Shown here: one piece after another, positions 1-10,934 of the stretch
How the letters are laid out: each line of letters starts with the position of its first letter
How positions within the stretch are numbered: position 1 is the first letter of the stretch
Assembly: GCA_949775045.1 (NCBI GenBank)
Contig: OX459102.1
Coordinates: 16,121,660 to 16,185,659 of the forward strand
DNA: 64,000 nt
Origin: Metridium senile
Taxonomy: Eukaryota; Cnidaria; Anthozoa; Actiniaria; Metridiidae
Direction of reading: 5' to 3'
Made by a program: the position numbers and the translations under genes
Notes under the pieces: model-generated
What the model saw: only the letters and a program-made list of their open reading frames with translations
Database searches by the model: none
What the model was told of the DNA's origin: nothing

Positions 1-769
1 TTTTTTAACCCACATCCCTTGAATGAATAGATTAGAAAATGATTTTTTATTTATTTTTAACACATAGTGTATTTGAGTAACTCACTGCTTCATTTGTAGA
101 GGTTTTAAAGCAGTAGAAAGTTCAGAAAATAATGACATGAAAAAAGTCAAGTGTTCATTGTTCGGGTATCCTCACTGTAAATTTTCTTAATAACAGTAAA
201 TCTTGCCTAGTAATTTCAAGTCAAAACTTATGCAAAACAAGATGTATGAAGGTTTACAACACTTGTCACAGTAATAATTTCTTTCATAAATCATTAATGA
301 GTTGTACAAGACAATAATGATGGTAATGTCTACAAGATGATGTTAGTGATGATGATTATGTTGATTATTATTATTATTTATAATGATTTATATAGCACCT
401 ATTCCATTTAGCCCATACTTTACATGCTTTACATCCAAAAAAGAACTTGAAATAAAAGGAAACAAGTCAATAAGTCAATTATAGGTTTTCTCAAATAAAT
501 TAGTCTTGAGCTGGCATTTGAAACTTTGAATGTCTTTGTCAGTGTAGCTTTTCAGATTATCTGGTAGAGAGTTCCATAGTCTTGGTGCACTGATGTGCTG
601 AAAGCTCTGTAGCCATAAGTTTGTAGCTTGTATGGAACAGTCACTAAGTAGTTCTTGGATGAAGTCATAGTTGTCGTTTGGGAGTGTACAGTTTTAAAAT
701 CAGTTCTTGCAAATATCTATATATTGATGATATTTATCGTTGATTTCTTGAATGTGTTTCATACTTCAG
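1..769. other. intronic sequence upstream of the first recognisable exon
   Basis: No coding exon is supported here. The stretch is AT-rich. It contains a short GAT/TTA-rich run near 335-375, followed to about 700 by sequence that looks like a degraded dispersed repeat. It is presumably an intron of the gene whose last exons follow, because a clean acceptor ends it at 768-769. Confidence 0.4.
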
Positions 770-2241
770 GCTCTTGGCATCAGGTTAAAGTTTCTCAGTC
801 AATGTTACATTGAGCAAGACAATGGGATCCAGGAGAGTGTGTTTCTAGAACATGCTATGAATGTCATCAATCACACATTGAGGTACCTGTTCATTTGTGT
901 CTGTCAAACAATAGCATAATAGTTCCCTGTTAGCTGTTACAGTCTAATAATTGTTATGTCTTCTTCATCATATTTCAGCATCATTGAGGAGAAAGATACA
1001 GATTTATACGGATACGCTGAACAGTTGCAACATATATTACAAGAGGTAACATTTAATTTCATGATAAACTAAATTGAACATGCTTCTCTTTGGGTAGAAT
1101 TGTTGGTACATATAATTTTACTTCCTACCACATTTAGTTACACATGTATGAACCATAGTTGGGAAATTAGATACTGTTAAAGGGCCTTCAGGGATATAGA
1201 CAGCCCAAAGCTGGACCCAATTTTTTTCAATAGAGATTTTATAATATTGATAGAGTGGGATGCATTTATAATTTTCACAATTTTTGATATATTATTACTG
1301 CATGATTTCTTCGGATCAAAAATAGAAGTGGGTTGAACCTACCTTTGGTCTATGATCTTGACACCTATGTTATTTTATGTCATATTTTTATCAAATTATT
1401 GTTTTTCTAATCATGCATAAAGTCATTGAGTTAATTCTTTCTCTCTTAGATTCTCAGTTTTTGGTCAGAACACAAGCTACCACAAAATGAGCTTGAAAAC
1501 ATCCTGACTACACACATGGGTAAAATTGCCTACCCACTGAGTCTGCTCATAATAAGAAACACTGCATTATATCATCAAGAACAAACTGATTCCAGTACAT
1601 ACAACAAACTACAAGGGCTGTCTTTCAGTGGTGAATTTTTGAACCACCTTGTCAAACTTGTCTCCAATGATGTCAAGTTTGGTGAAGATTCTAAAGAGTA
1701 CAAAGATGACTTGTCTATGATGCTGTCCTTGTCAGGAGTTGAGACAAATACAAATGTTCAGTTAACAGTTGGGAGTTCTGAAGTTAACTCTATGTCCCAT
1801 GAACAACTTATTCAAGGAATCATGGAAAACTTACAAAAAGACTTAGAAAAATGCACCAGCATTTCATTGTCAATGACGACAGCTGCAACTATTGCTGCCG
1901 CAGCTGTCTCACAGCAAAGAGAAGCAAGACATGAAGAGTCTCTCTTAGATCATGAATTGTCACCCGATGTGGTCGTCTTCACATGTAACCACCATTTTAC
2001 CAAAGTTTACTTCATTGAGAATATTTTGCCTGAGTTTCAGCAGCGCATGTCAGAGCTTCTTGTTCCTCTTGCGAATACAACAAAGACATTGATAGCACAT
2101 TATAAGAAGTCTGAATCTAACCTACTGGCTGCATGCCCAGTGTGTGTTTTTAACTCTTTGAGATCTGAGCAGTTGGAAAAGGCTTCTGATAGTAATGTAG
2201 TCATAGTAAATGGATTCAAGGCAAAACCATGGGATATATAA
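770..2241 (+). CDS. last three exons of an unidentified protein with C-terminal Cys/His cluster (5' end outside window)
   Basis: Exons are 770-882, 979-1045 and 1450-2241. Phases match (2, then 0) and all junctions are GT-AG; the frame ends in TAA. The visible 323 residues begin with a mostly helical segment. An Ala-rich patch follows, then a cluster reading C-x2-HH with a downstream C-x2-C (ACPVC) about 50 residues later. This is reminiscent of a RING or other zinc-binding module: hydrophobic VVVF precedes the first Cys, and a helix (FIENILPEF) lies between the halves. I do not recognise the family. The upstream exons, and so the N-terminal domains, are outside the window. Function cannot be assigned. 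Confidence 0.7.
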
Positions 2242-2324
2242 TTAATTATAATTAGTAATGAAATTAATTTGAGTACCAAATATAAACTACACAGCATAAA
2301 AATATACTGAAAATTTTGGATCCC

Positions 2325-2690
2325 AGGTTGGGGTACTCCCTTTGTCCAAGTGGTAGTGGTGATCGGTGTACCTTTTAGGGCTAAAAATATTTCCTGTGTA
2401 CCATTTAGGGTCCTTTTAGGGTTCTGGCTCAAAAATCAGTTATGTAACATTGTTCTGTACCTTTATGGGTCATTTTTACTCTCCTTTGTTGCTAAAAGTA
2501 AGCTTGGCTGGCAAGAACAACCCACATCCATACCTTTTAGAGGTTGAAATCAACAAGGCTTTAGCAGTTCTTTTTATCTGTGCATTTTTAGGGGTCATTT
2601 CCAAATCATTCGCTGATCACCCCTACCACTTTGACAAAGAGAGATCCCCCCCCCCCCCCCCCCCCCCACCACCCCCCTCCCCTCTGGGTT
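2325..2690. repeat. foldback element, family 1 (copy 1)
   Basis: The left end reads GGGGTACTCCCTTTGTCC. The right end is its inverse, ending in a poly-C run. The interior holds degenerate repeats of a 'ccttttaggg' phrase. Two other copies lie at 21081-21309 and 34773-35001. No transposase is encoded, so this is a non-autonomous element. The poly-C tail is likely a slippage-expanded version of the CCCCCGG terminus. Confidence 0.7.
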
Positions 2691-2839
2691 TTGGATGCTT
2701 CTCCTTATCCTTTTGGATGCTTACCTCTGAAGGTAAAAGAGAAAAAATAAACCAAATTGCAATGTGGCAATAAATCCTTCAATGAAAAAACAAGTACATT
2801 GCATTGACTAACCACATTGCAACCAAAGGGAGTTTCTAT

Positions 2840-2896
2840 TAGCCTGCGTAGTGGCTCTTGGGGGGATTGGGGAGAGGAGAGCCGCTACGCAGGCTA
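2840..2896. repeat. short foldback element, family 2 (copy 1)
   Basis: The termini TAGCCTGCGTAGTGGCTCT and AGAGCCGCTACGCAGGCTA are near-perfect inverted repeats around a G-rich loop. A longer copy lies at 17095-17204 and a half copy near 33280-33345. It is MITE-like with no coding capacity. Confidence 0.75.
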
Positions 2897-3734
2897 AGAT
2901 ACTATAGTCAATCCATTCCAATAGAGCGAAAGCACTAGAACCATAAAATATACTAAGTTTTTATTTAGTGACTATTTAGTCAGTATCACTCAACCAGAAA
3001 CATCACATACCGTATGTACAAAAGGAAACAATACCTCATTACAGCTATACTTGTCTTTGATAGTGACTAATAGTCGCTAAATAAGAACTATTACACACTT
3101 ACAATTTCATTTTGTTTCATGATTCTAGTGTTTTGGCTCTAATTTGATTTTGTCAAACAAAATATATTCAGTCGTTTAAGGAAGGACATAGAGAAATAAA
3201 TTAGAAAAGTCCAATTTGAGCAGCAGAGCCGAAAAAGAAAATATATTTCTAAATTTATTTTGTATCACAAAAAATTGTTTTCTTCAAAAAAGTTAAAAAT
3301 GATTTTTTTATTCAGAAAATATATTGGTACAAAACAAAGGTAATGTTCTTCAAGGAACACTTATCGAATTATTTTTACAAAAGGTATTAAGAATACAACA
3401 AAGAAAGTTTATTTTTGATATGTTGTATTATAGCCAACAGTCAATTTCAATTACATTATAAAATATGTTTTATAAAATACAGTTATATAACAAGCTACTG
3501 ACAGAATTGTATCAATAAAAGCACAACTTGTTTGATTGTCACTCAATTTCTGTTGATTTTTTATTATTTAATTTACACCCAAATCATTGTACAAAATCAT
3601 CTGAAAAATATTACAAATATTGTTAATTTTTTTTTGTTTATATATAAGGTTTTTCTAAGACTACAAAATCTTTCAAATTGAAAATAAATTATGACACAAG
3701 GTATTAAACATGTTATCATTATAATTGTGGTATA
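2897..3734. other. AT-rich intergenic sequence between convergent gene ends
   Basis: This is very AT-rich and holds no supported exon. It probably includes the 3' untranslated regions of the + strand gene ending at 2241 and the - strand gene ending at 3735. No other structure stands out. Confidence 0.4.
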
Positions 3735-5407
3735 TTAACATGTGTAGAAGCCCCCATCGTGCTTGCGCGAATATCCTCCATTGGTTGAAGCACTGTGGTG
3801 ACTTTCTGTAAAAACAAAAAACAAACATATTTCAATAAGGATCTGCTCTACTCATTGCCTGATGAAGACTAGCAGTAGCAGTCAAAACATTGCAGTTTCA
3901 ATCTTTTGACATTCTTGAGACAAATGAATAACTACATACTTTTTAGTTTCATGTTTTTTGTAATTATTCAATTATTTTTTCAAAACAGTTACTGTCCTTA
4001 TATTCTATTAATAATAGTCTTATACACCGAATTGAAATATGGCATCAATAATAACTATTGTTCTTGACTGACTACCCTCATGGCGTTTTCACATGGTGTT
4101 TTCACATGTATGAGAGGCTAGTCAGTCAAGAACAATAGTTATTAAAATTGGACACCATATTTGATTCGGTGTATCTTGCAAGTTTCCTAATATTCTCCTA
4201 CTACTGATAAAGAACATTACCTATTGCTCCATTGATACTGTTTAGACTTTCTTTTTTGATGGCTACACTACGGTTTAGTGGTAACTTGTAGATGTTGATA
4301 GGTGGTTCAGGAGGAGGTGGCCGATTCTTTAACACTCGACTGAAAATTGACCAACATATTAGTTTGTTTACATATCAAATTGTTTAAAAACTCTTTGTTT
4401 TAAATGTGTAAAACATTAAATTCATCAAGGACATCAATCATGTTTTAACCAACTATAATAAATTTATGTTACATATTAAATATACGAAAAATTATCAGTT
4501 ATTATAACAAACAAAAAATAGAATATTGTAGTTACAATGCAAATTGAGTCATTGAATTTTCAGTGAATTTTCATCTGATTTAAAAAGTAATCTAATTAAA
4601 TTAGAAGCTTACCCGTGGAGGGCTCCCACCGTCTCGGGTTGGACAAGCGTCTCAGCTGATGATTTCAAGAACTCTGCATGGTTATCATAAGTTGATTTGA
4701 TAACAAAATCAAGACTGTCTCGTGGTGCCTAAAACATTAAAATTAATATTGTAAAACTAAGCATTTCAATCAGAAAATGCAACTAATTTTACCCTGGTAG
4801 CAGAGAAAGTTTGTAGGTAGTTTTATTCCATTGTAGAAGAGCGAGACAAATTTCTTTGCTAGCAGGGTAAACTCATTTTTAATTTCGATACAAAAGACAA
4901 AGAAACATCATTGTTTATTAGTTACCTGGGGGTCGTTATGAAAGACTTCGCGTCTAATACTGCTTAAAGTTGCTGTTTTATACAATCTGTCCCACTGTTC
5001 GCCTTTGCAGGATGTCTGGCTCACCGGATCAATCTGAAATCAAAGTATTCAATCATTTTACAACAAGCTAATTCATCTGACTTCAAAAAGATAAGGGGGC
5101 AAGCAAGAGCCCTTAAAAATGCGCACAACGAATTTCAGAAACGAGTAGAATTTTAGTGTTTTCTTTATAACACATATTAGACATGACTTAAAGTTGCTAG
5201 TTTTTTAACTTATAGAATACAAACGTAATGAAGAATGCTTGTAGTGACGAGAGAAACACTTGAACAACTTTCATCTCACAATGAAAATCAGCTGAGTTTT
5301 TTTCACCATTAACGAAAAAGTTTCAGTAAAATTACCTGCTTAGATTGGGAACCAGCAAAGTCTGTATCATTCTGAAGCTTCGGGAATGGAAAGGGATCGC
5401 GTGGCAT
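3735..5407 (-). CDS. CFAP276: cilia- and flagella-associated protein 276 (C1orf194 homologue), complete
   Basis: There are five exons: 5336-5407, 4926-5033, 4613-4728, 4221-4339 and 3735-3805. All are GT-AG with consistent phases and encode 161 aa; the human protein is about 169 aa. Diagnostic matches to C1orf194/CFAP276 include an N-terminal PRDPF motif, the [12 protein letters not shown] segment near residue 125 and the C-terminal [15 protein letters not shown] block. The family is a microtubule inner protein of axonemal doublet microtubules, a structural component of motile cilia. The ATG at 5407 is the only one that opens the conserved start. Its promoter is shared head-to-head with the FAM120-like gene. 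The recognition is strong; only minor splice shifts are uncertain. Confidence 0.92.
3854..3905 (+). repeat. Penelope/retrozyme-like terminal motif (hammerhead-like)
   Basis: CTGATGA at 3859 is followed by a short hairpin (GACT...AGTC) and then AAAAC. This resembles the hammerhead core CUGANGA-stem II-GAAA that Penelope-like retroelements carry in their terminal repeats. The GAAA box is imperfect (AAAA), so this copy is probably decayed. It lies in intron 4 of CFAP276, just upstream of the last exon on the opposite strand. Confidence 0.35.
4023..4173. repeat. foldback element, family 3 (copy 1) in a CFAP276 intron
   Basis: Termini TACACCGAATTGAAATATGG and its inverse, near-perfect over about 20 bp, enclose inner inverted segments with a TTGTTCTTGACTGACTA motif. 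A second copy lies at 15842-15995. No coding capacity. Confidence 0.7.
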
Positions 5408-5727
5408 GGTGAAAAGAGAAGAAAAAACGTCCAAACGTGCGGAGAGAAAGAAGACGACGCGAATATGAACTACAATGTGATCAAACTAAAAATGCTGTTA
5501 CTATAGTAACGTGTAATCGAAGACCTTTTGACCCAGGATTCATAGCGCAATGCCATCCCAGGTGTCTTTGCGGGTAAAGTATCATTACCCATAATTCTCA
5601 GAGGGGTGCAAGAGTGACTTGTGTCATGGCCAAACACGTGTAGACAAAATGGTGATTCTTGTAGGTTTCTCGACTTCTTTCTAGTATAATTGTAGTATTT
5701 TTAGGAGAGTTCTACCCTGAGGCCAAG
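5408..5727. promoter_or_regulatory. divergent (bidirectional) promoter between CFAP276 and FAM120-like
   Basis: The two start codons are only 320 bp apart on opposite strands, with no other gene between. The interval is less AT-rich than its surroundings, has several CpGs and shows no clear TATA box. Both genes must start transcription inside it. Shared regulation is inference from geometry; no specific factor site is claimed. Confidence 0.6.
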
Positions 5728-8700
5728 ATGGGGGTTCAAGCTCTGCAAGATTACGTTGAATCTCACTGCCCGAAAGGATGTCATACTGTAGAAATTAAGG
5801 ATTTTGTCAAGGAGCGCAAGAATGCTGGTTCGGAAGCAACTCTTGTCGTAGATGCGTTGAGCTGTGTACGTTATTTGTATGGATATAATTCAGACTGGGT
5901 TTGCGGAGGACAATGGAGTGAGATGCTTAGAAATGTTGAGAACTTCGTGCGTTCATTTCGGCAGCATAATATTCAACTTGTAGCTTTCATGTCGGGCGAG
6001 GGAGAGTCACTTCGTCTTCTCGACTGGATCAAAAGTCAAGAACAAAATAGACATACTATCCACAAAGTTCTCACTCATGTGAATCGACAGGCAAATTTCC
6101 CGCCTAAAAGACTTTTCTTTCTCCCTCCTGCAGCTAAACTTTGCCTACGTATGGCGTTCCGTAGTTGTGGAGTGCCTGTTTTATGCTCGTTTTCAGATTT
6201 GCACCAGGAGCTCGTTTCATACTCTAGGGATGGGGAGAAATGTTGTGGTTTGATTGGCCATGACTCTGCGTATCTTGTGCTTAACCCTCCAGCATACTTT
6301 TCCTCTGAGCAGCTAACAGTAAACAAGAAGACTATAACTCTGAAGAACTTTGATTTGAATGTCGTGTTCAATGAGATGGGGCTCAAACCCTCCCGGGTCG
6401 GGCTATTCGCAAGTCTTCTAGGGACTCCATTCATTTCTGAAGAAGCACTCTCGCCGTTCCACTGGACTTTGATAGGTTCTGAGAAACCTGCAGCAAAAAA
6501 TCAGGTTTGTGAGCTTAAAACAATAGAAATATCAAAGTCACGTTGTGTTTACTTGATATTATTCTTTTAAGGTTGGTCCGTGAAGCAACTTAAAGCATTT
6601 GTTAATTCACATGTATTTTGATAATGTAATGTTTACGAATATTTGATTTGTCTTTATTCATCTGTTTCATATAAACCATGTGTAATAAATAGAGGATATT
6701 ACATGGGCGCACGGAGATATGAATTTTATCTTCGAGTGTTGATAAGATATCCCACGAGTGAGCGCAGAGAATGAGTGGGATATCTTTTCAACACGAGAAG
6801 ATAAAATTCATATCTCCAAGCGCACATGTAATGTTCTGTTTATTATATAACAGATTGAAGAAAAATTTTTTTTTTTTTTTGAAAGTTGATTGGTTGAGAG
6901 TGATATCACACATGTGTGATATCAATGATATCTTCATGACTAGGATAGGCTTTTTATCTAGTTGATATCACTCGGTATACCACTATATGTTATATAATAA
7001 TTACATTTACTTGTTCTTGTCATCTATGATCATATACACTATGTACTCCCAAATTTATTCATTTTCTTCTATGCTTACATTTGCTTACATTTTTACATCT
7101 GCTGATGAAGTTTAATTCCGAATAATAACTGAAATCACCACTTTTTAAAAAAGAAAAAAGACTGAAATCACCAAAAGAGTATTATTGACTTGTTGTTCTA
7201 CCCTAATCTCTGATAAATATACCATTGTTATAACCAAAATAGTCATTATTTAATCACAGTTTGTTGTTAATGAAAATTTGTTGCGATATTGTGTTAAATA
7301 TCCATAACATTTTATGCACTTCCTAGAGCTTTGTAATTATAATTCCTATGTGTTCATTAATTAACCATTGTCATCGTAAAAATATACTGTCATTTCAGTT
7401 TTTACAATAACATAGAAAAGTTCAAAGTCAACTCATTGAAATTATAAGGGAGGAGAGGGTAGGAGTGTTTTTAGCTATCTTTGCTTGCCCTTGAACTTGA
7501 GAGTGAAATTTAAAACTCTGGTCTGTATTAGACCCCGTCTACACGGATCCAGATACTTTTGAAACCGCATACTTTTTGATGCAAATCGGCCTATCATCCA
7601 CACAAATCCAGTGATTCTGTGATTACTTTTACTTGAATCCTCCGGATACGCGGATTCATGTGGACGCAAATATTTCTATGCCGTTTCAGCCGGATCGGAT
7701 TCGTGTAGACTAGGCCTTATTTAGGTCTTAAAACAAGTGGTAGTAATTGGATATCAATACAACAATAATCTGTTAGATTAACCTATTGTCTAGTTAACAA
7801 ATACATTGTTGGTCTATTCTCAATTCATTGTTATGTAATTATTCTAACATCCTGTGCATCTCATAACTGATTGATCTATTTAATTATTCATTCTTTCCTT
7901 TTTCATTTATTTTTTAGAGTTTAAGACATTTTATTAATTTAACAATTGAAATAATTAGATTAAATTTGTAGTCATTGTTTAGTGTGGTGTTTTGAAATCC
8001 ATTGACTTAGTTTGTTAATCCTTACCAGCACTTGAACTTAGTTCACTGAGTACTTATTGAAAGTGAAATAATATTGACAAGAATAAAGAACATGTTTTGA
8101 TCATATTTATTTATTTTATTTATTTACAAAATTCACCACACTACTTTAGGCAGGGAAAACCCACAGAGAGGATCTCCAGTAACCCCCCCCCCCCCCCCCC
8201 CCCAAACCCTAACCCCTAACCCCCCCCCCCCCCCCCCAAAAGTTATAAAAGCTGGTTGTATTTTATGTTCTTTTCTTTTCAAACTTCACTTTCTAAACAA
8301 AAACTATATATTGTATTTCTGTGTTATAAATCATACCGCACATTGTATATCAAATATATAATAAATGGAAGTAGAGTACAAACACTAAAATTGTGCAACA
8401 TAAATACCACTAAATACTGCTAAATTATGCAAATTCTATTCTCTATTGTTTAATCAACACTATTTAGTGGTAAATACTACAAAGTATTGCACACTTTTAC
8501 TGTTTGTACTCTATTTTTGCCCTACATAAAAGGATTCAATGTAAACTCTTTTTGTGGATGAATTGTGATATTGTTTGTGTATGTATTTACACTGTAATGA
8601 TTTACATTAGTTAGAGTATATACCTATTTTACAGTTACATAGATAATAGGGAACAATGTTAATGTATATATAATCTGTGAACGGCAACCAAAGGAGCATA

Positions 8701-10845
8701 GTTTTCAAGTTTGTTACTGTAAGTTGGTACTGTTGACTTAGGTGTCTGATGTTCTGCCAACCTAAGTGGAAGTTCTTTTCATAGTAAAACAATCAAAATC
8801 AGTATTTAGGATTGATTCAACCCATTCACTTGTAAACAGTTATAATGTTAAACTAAGTAATGTTTGTCTACTTTCAATTCCAGACAAATGGTCAATCTGT
8901 TCTTCCTCCCAACAATGTCGTCATTAGAAAAATGATAGAATATGTCAATCAAATAGCAGATACTACAAACTATGGTTGGATAGTCAGCCAAGTCTTCAAG
9001 GACTCCAACGTCGACCTAAAGACCATGGAGGATACATTACGTCAATCTGTACAGTACTATAACAGTAATCGTGTCATTAATGGTAAGTTTCAAAATTAAC
9101 ATCTGATACTCATTAATTATTCATGAAGTTAACAACCAATCCCAGAAATGTGTTTGTTCCATGTGCCGTACTTTGAAACTCCATCGAAAGTGACTCAATT
9201 TTTCTGAAATAATCGGGAACATTTTGTTAAAGATTTGAGCATCGGCATACAATGGTCAGATATCTCCTGTTTCTTACATGTTTCTGACAGACATGGGTAT
9301 TGATAACATTTGATTTTACACAATGGACAGGTGATGACGATCATAGGTATTTTTGACTTTTGGAGACTTTTCTATTTCATACTTTTGTAGCATAAGTAAT
9401 ACATTACAAAAGAGGTATATCAAATGATCTTTTGAGGCGTTACTTGATAGTATATTTTCTTTTAAGTATTAAGTTAAGTCCAAGAACAAAGAAATGGATG
9501 TTCAACACCCACACTTTTAAGGCCGATTTAGACGGCACGATTGTCGTGTACGACTTGTAGTATACGACTCAAATGAGCTCCAAGTCGTGCCGTGTAAATG
9601 CCCCTACGACTGACGCACGCGACCTACGACTTGTAGAAGGATTTTGAACCAAGGATCAAAACCCTACGACTTGTCGTAGGAAAATGACGTAATGTGTCCC
9701 ATATTAGGGCTGGATCTAGTATTTCGTCCAATCACTCTCGATTTTAGCAATGGCGTATACGAATCGTATACGACTAGTCGTGCGCGTGTGAATGGTACCT
9801 ACTACATATCATATTGTACTACATACTACAGTCGTAGGTCAAAATCGTATCGTGTAAATCGGTCTTTAGGTGTAATACTAAAAGATGATAAATATTTTTT
9901 AGAAAAAGAAAATGAACCACAATACAAAAATGAAAAAGGTAAAGAAGAGCACCAATACAAGAAACGATGGCAACACTGGCAACAACACCAAATGAACTCA
10001 CAACCAGTTATTGCATCACCAGCAGAAGTAAGTTGTAAAAACTCGTTCATCTCTATATAATAAACACTCATTTCTAAAAAATATTGTAGCAGCTTCAGTA
10101 ACATGCATCAAGCCAAAACTGAAATGAATGCTGGTTTTGTGCTGGTATTGAAATCAGACTTGTTATCAACAAGTTATACAGTGGTGCAACCCCCTATTAG
10201 ACTTTGTTTATAGGCAGCAACTCAAATGATTCTCACATATTATCCGATCACCAAATTCAAGATATATAAAGAAATTAACTTTTACAGATGAAAAGAACTT
10301 GAGACGTGGTCAACCACTCCTTACTTTGGAACGTGCTATACATAGAAGATATATAAACAACAAATCAGAAATCAGAAAGGCCTGTTTTGGTAGAAACCTA
10401 CAGACCCTTGTTGAGTCTTGCCTACTCTAGTAGAGGGGCGCCTAAATGATCTTCAACAAAGATCAAGGAATATTATTACTATTAATATTATACAATAACA
10501 CACACTTGAAAATAGTGACAATATTAGTACTTTAAAAACAAACCATCCCAAAACCAGCATTCATTTCTTGGCTTGTTGCTTAAGCTGGGACAAGGTTTTT
10601 TGAAATAAGTCTATCTTGTACATAACTGGCAGCATGGAACAACCTAGAAAGTAAAATTCACAAAAGGGAAATTTTTGGGCTGTAAGGTTGGGTACTTTTT
10701 AAGCTTATATGCATACTTTATATTTTTATTCTAGTGCATATATTTTTTGTCATAATTAATTTAGGTTATTTTTTTAAGACTGACGTTGTAAAAGCATTGA
10801 GACCTTGTGTAATGCTTCTAATAAAGTTTATTATTATTATTGTTA

Positions 10846-10934
<89 letters not shown>

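Noticed and set aside
9692..9869. Upstream extension of FAM120-like exon 3 as an independent frame
   Set aside because: This part is MITE sequence. Only 9870-10027 joins in phase with its neighbours.
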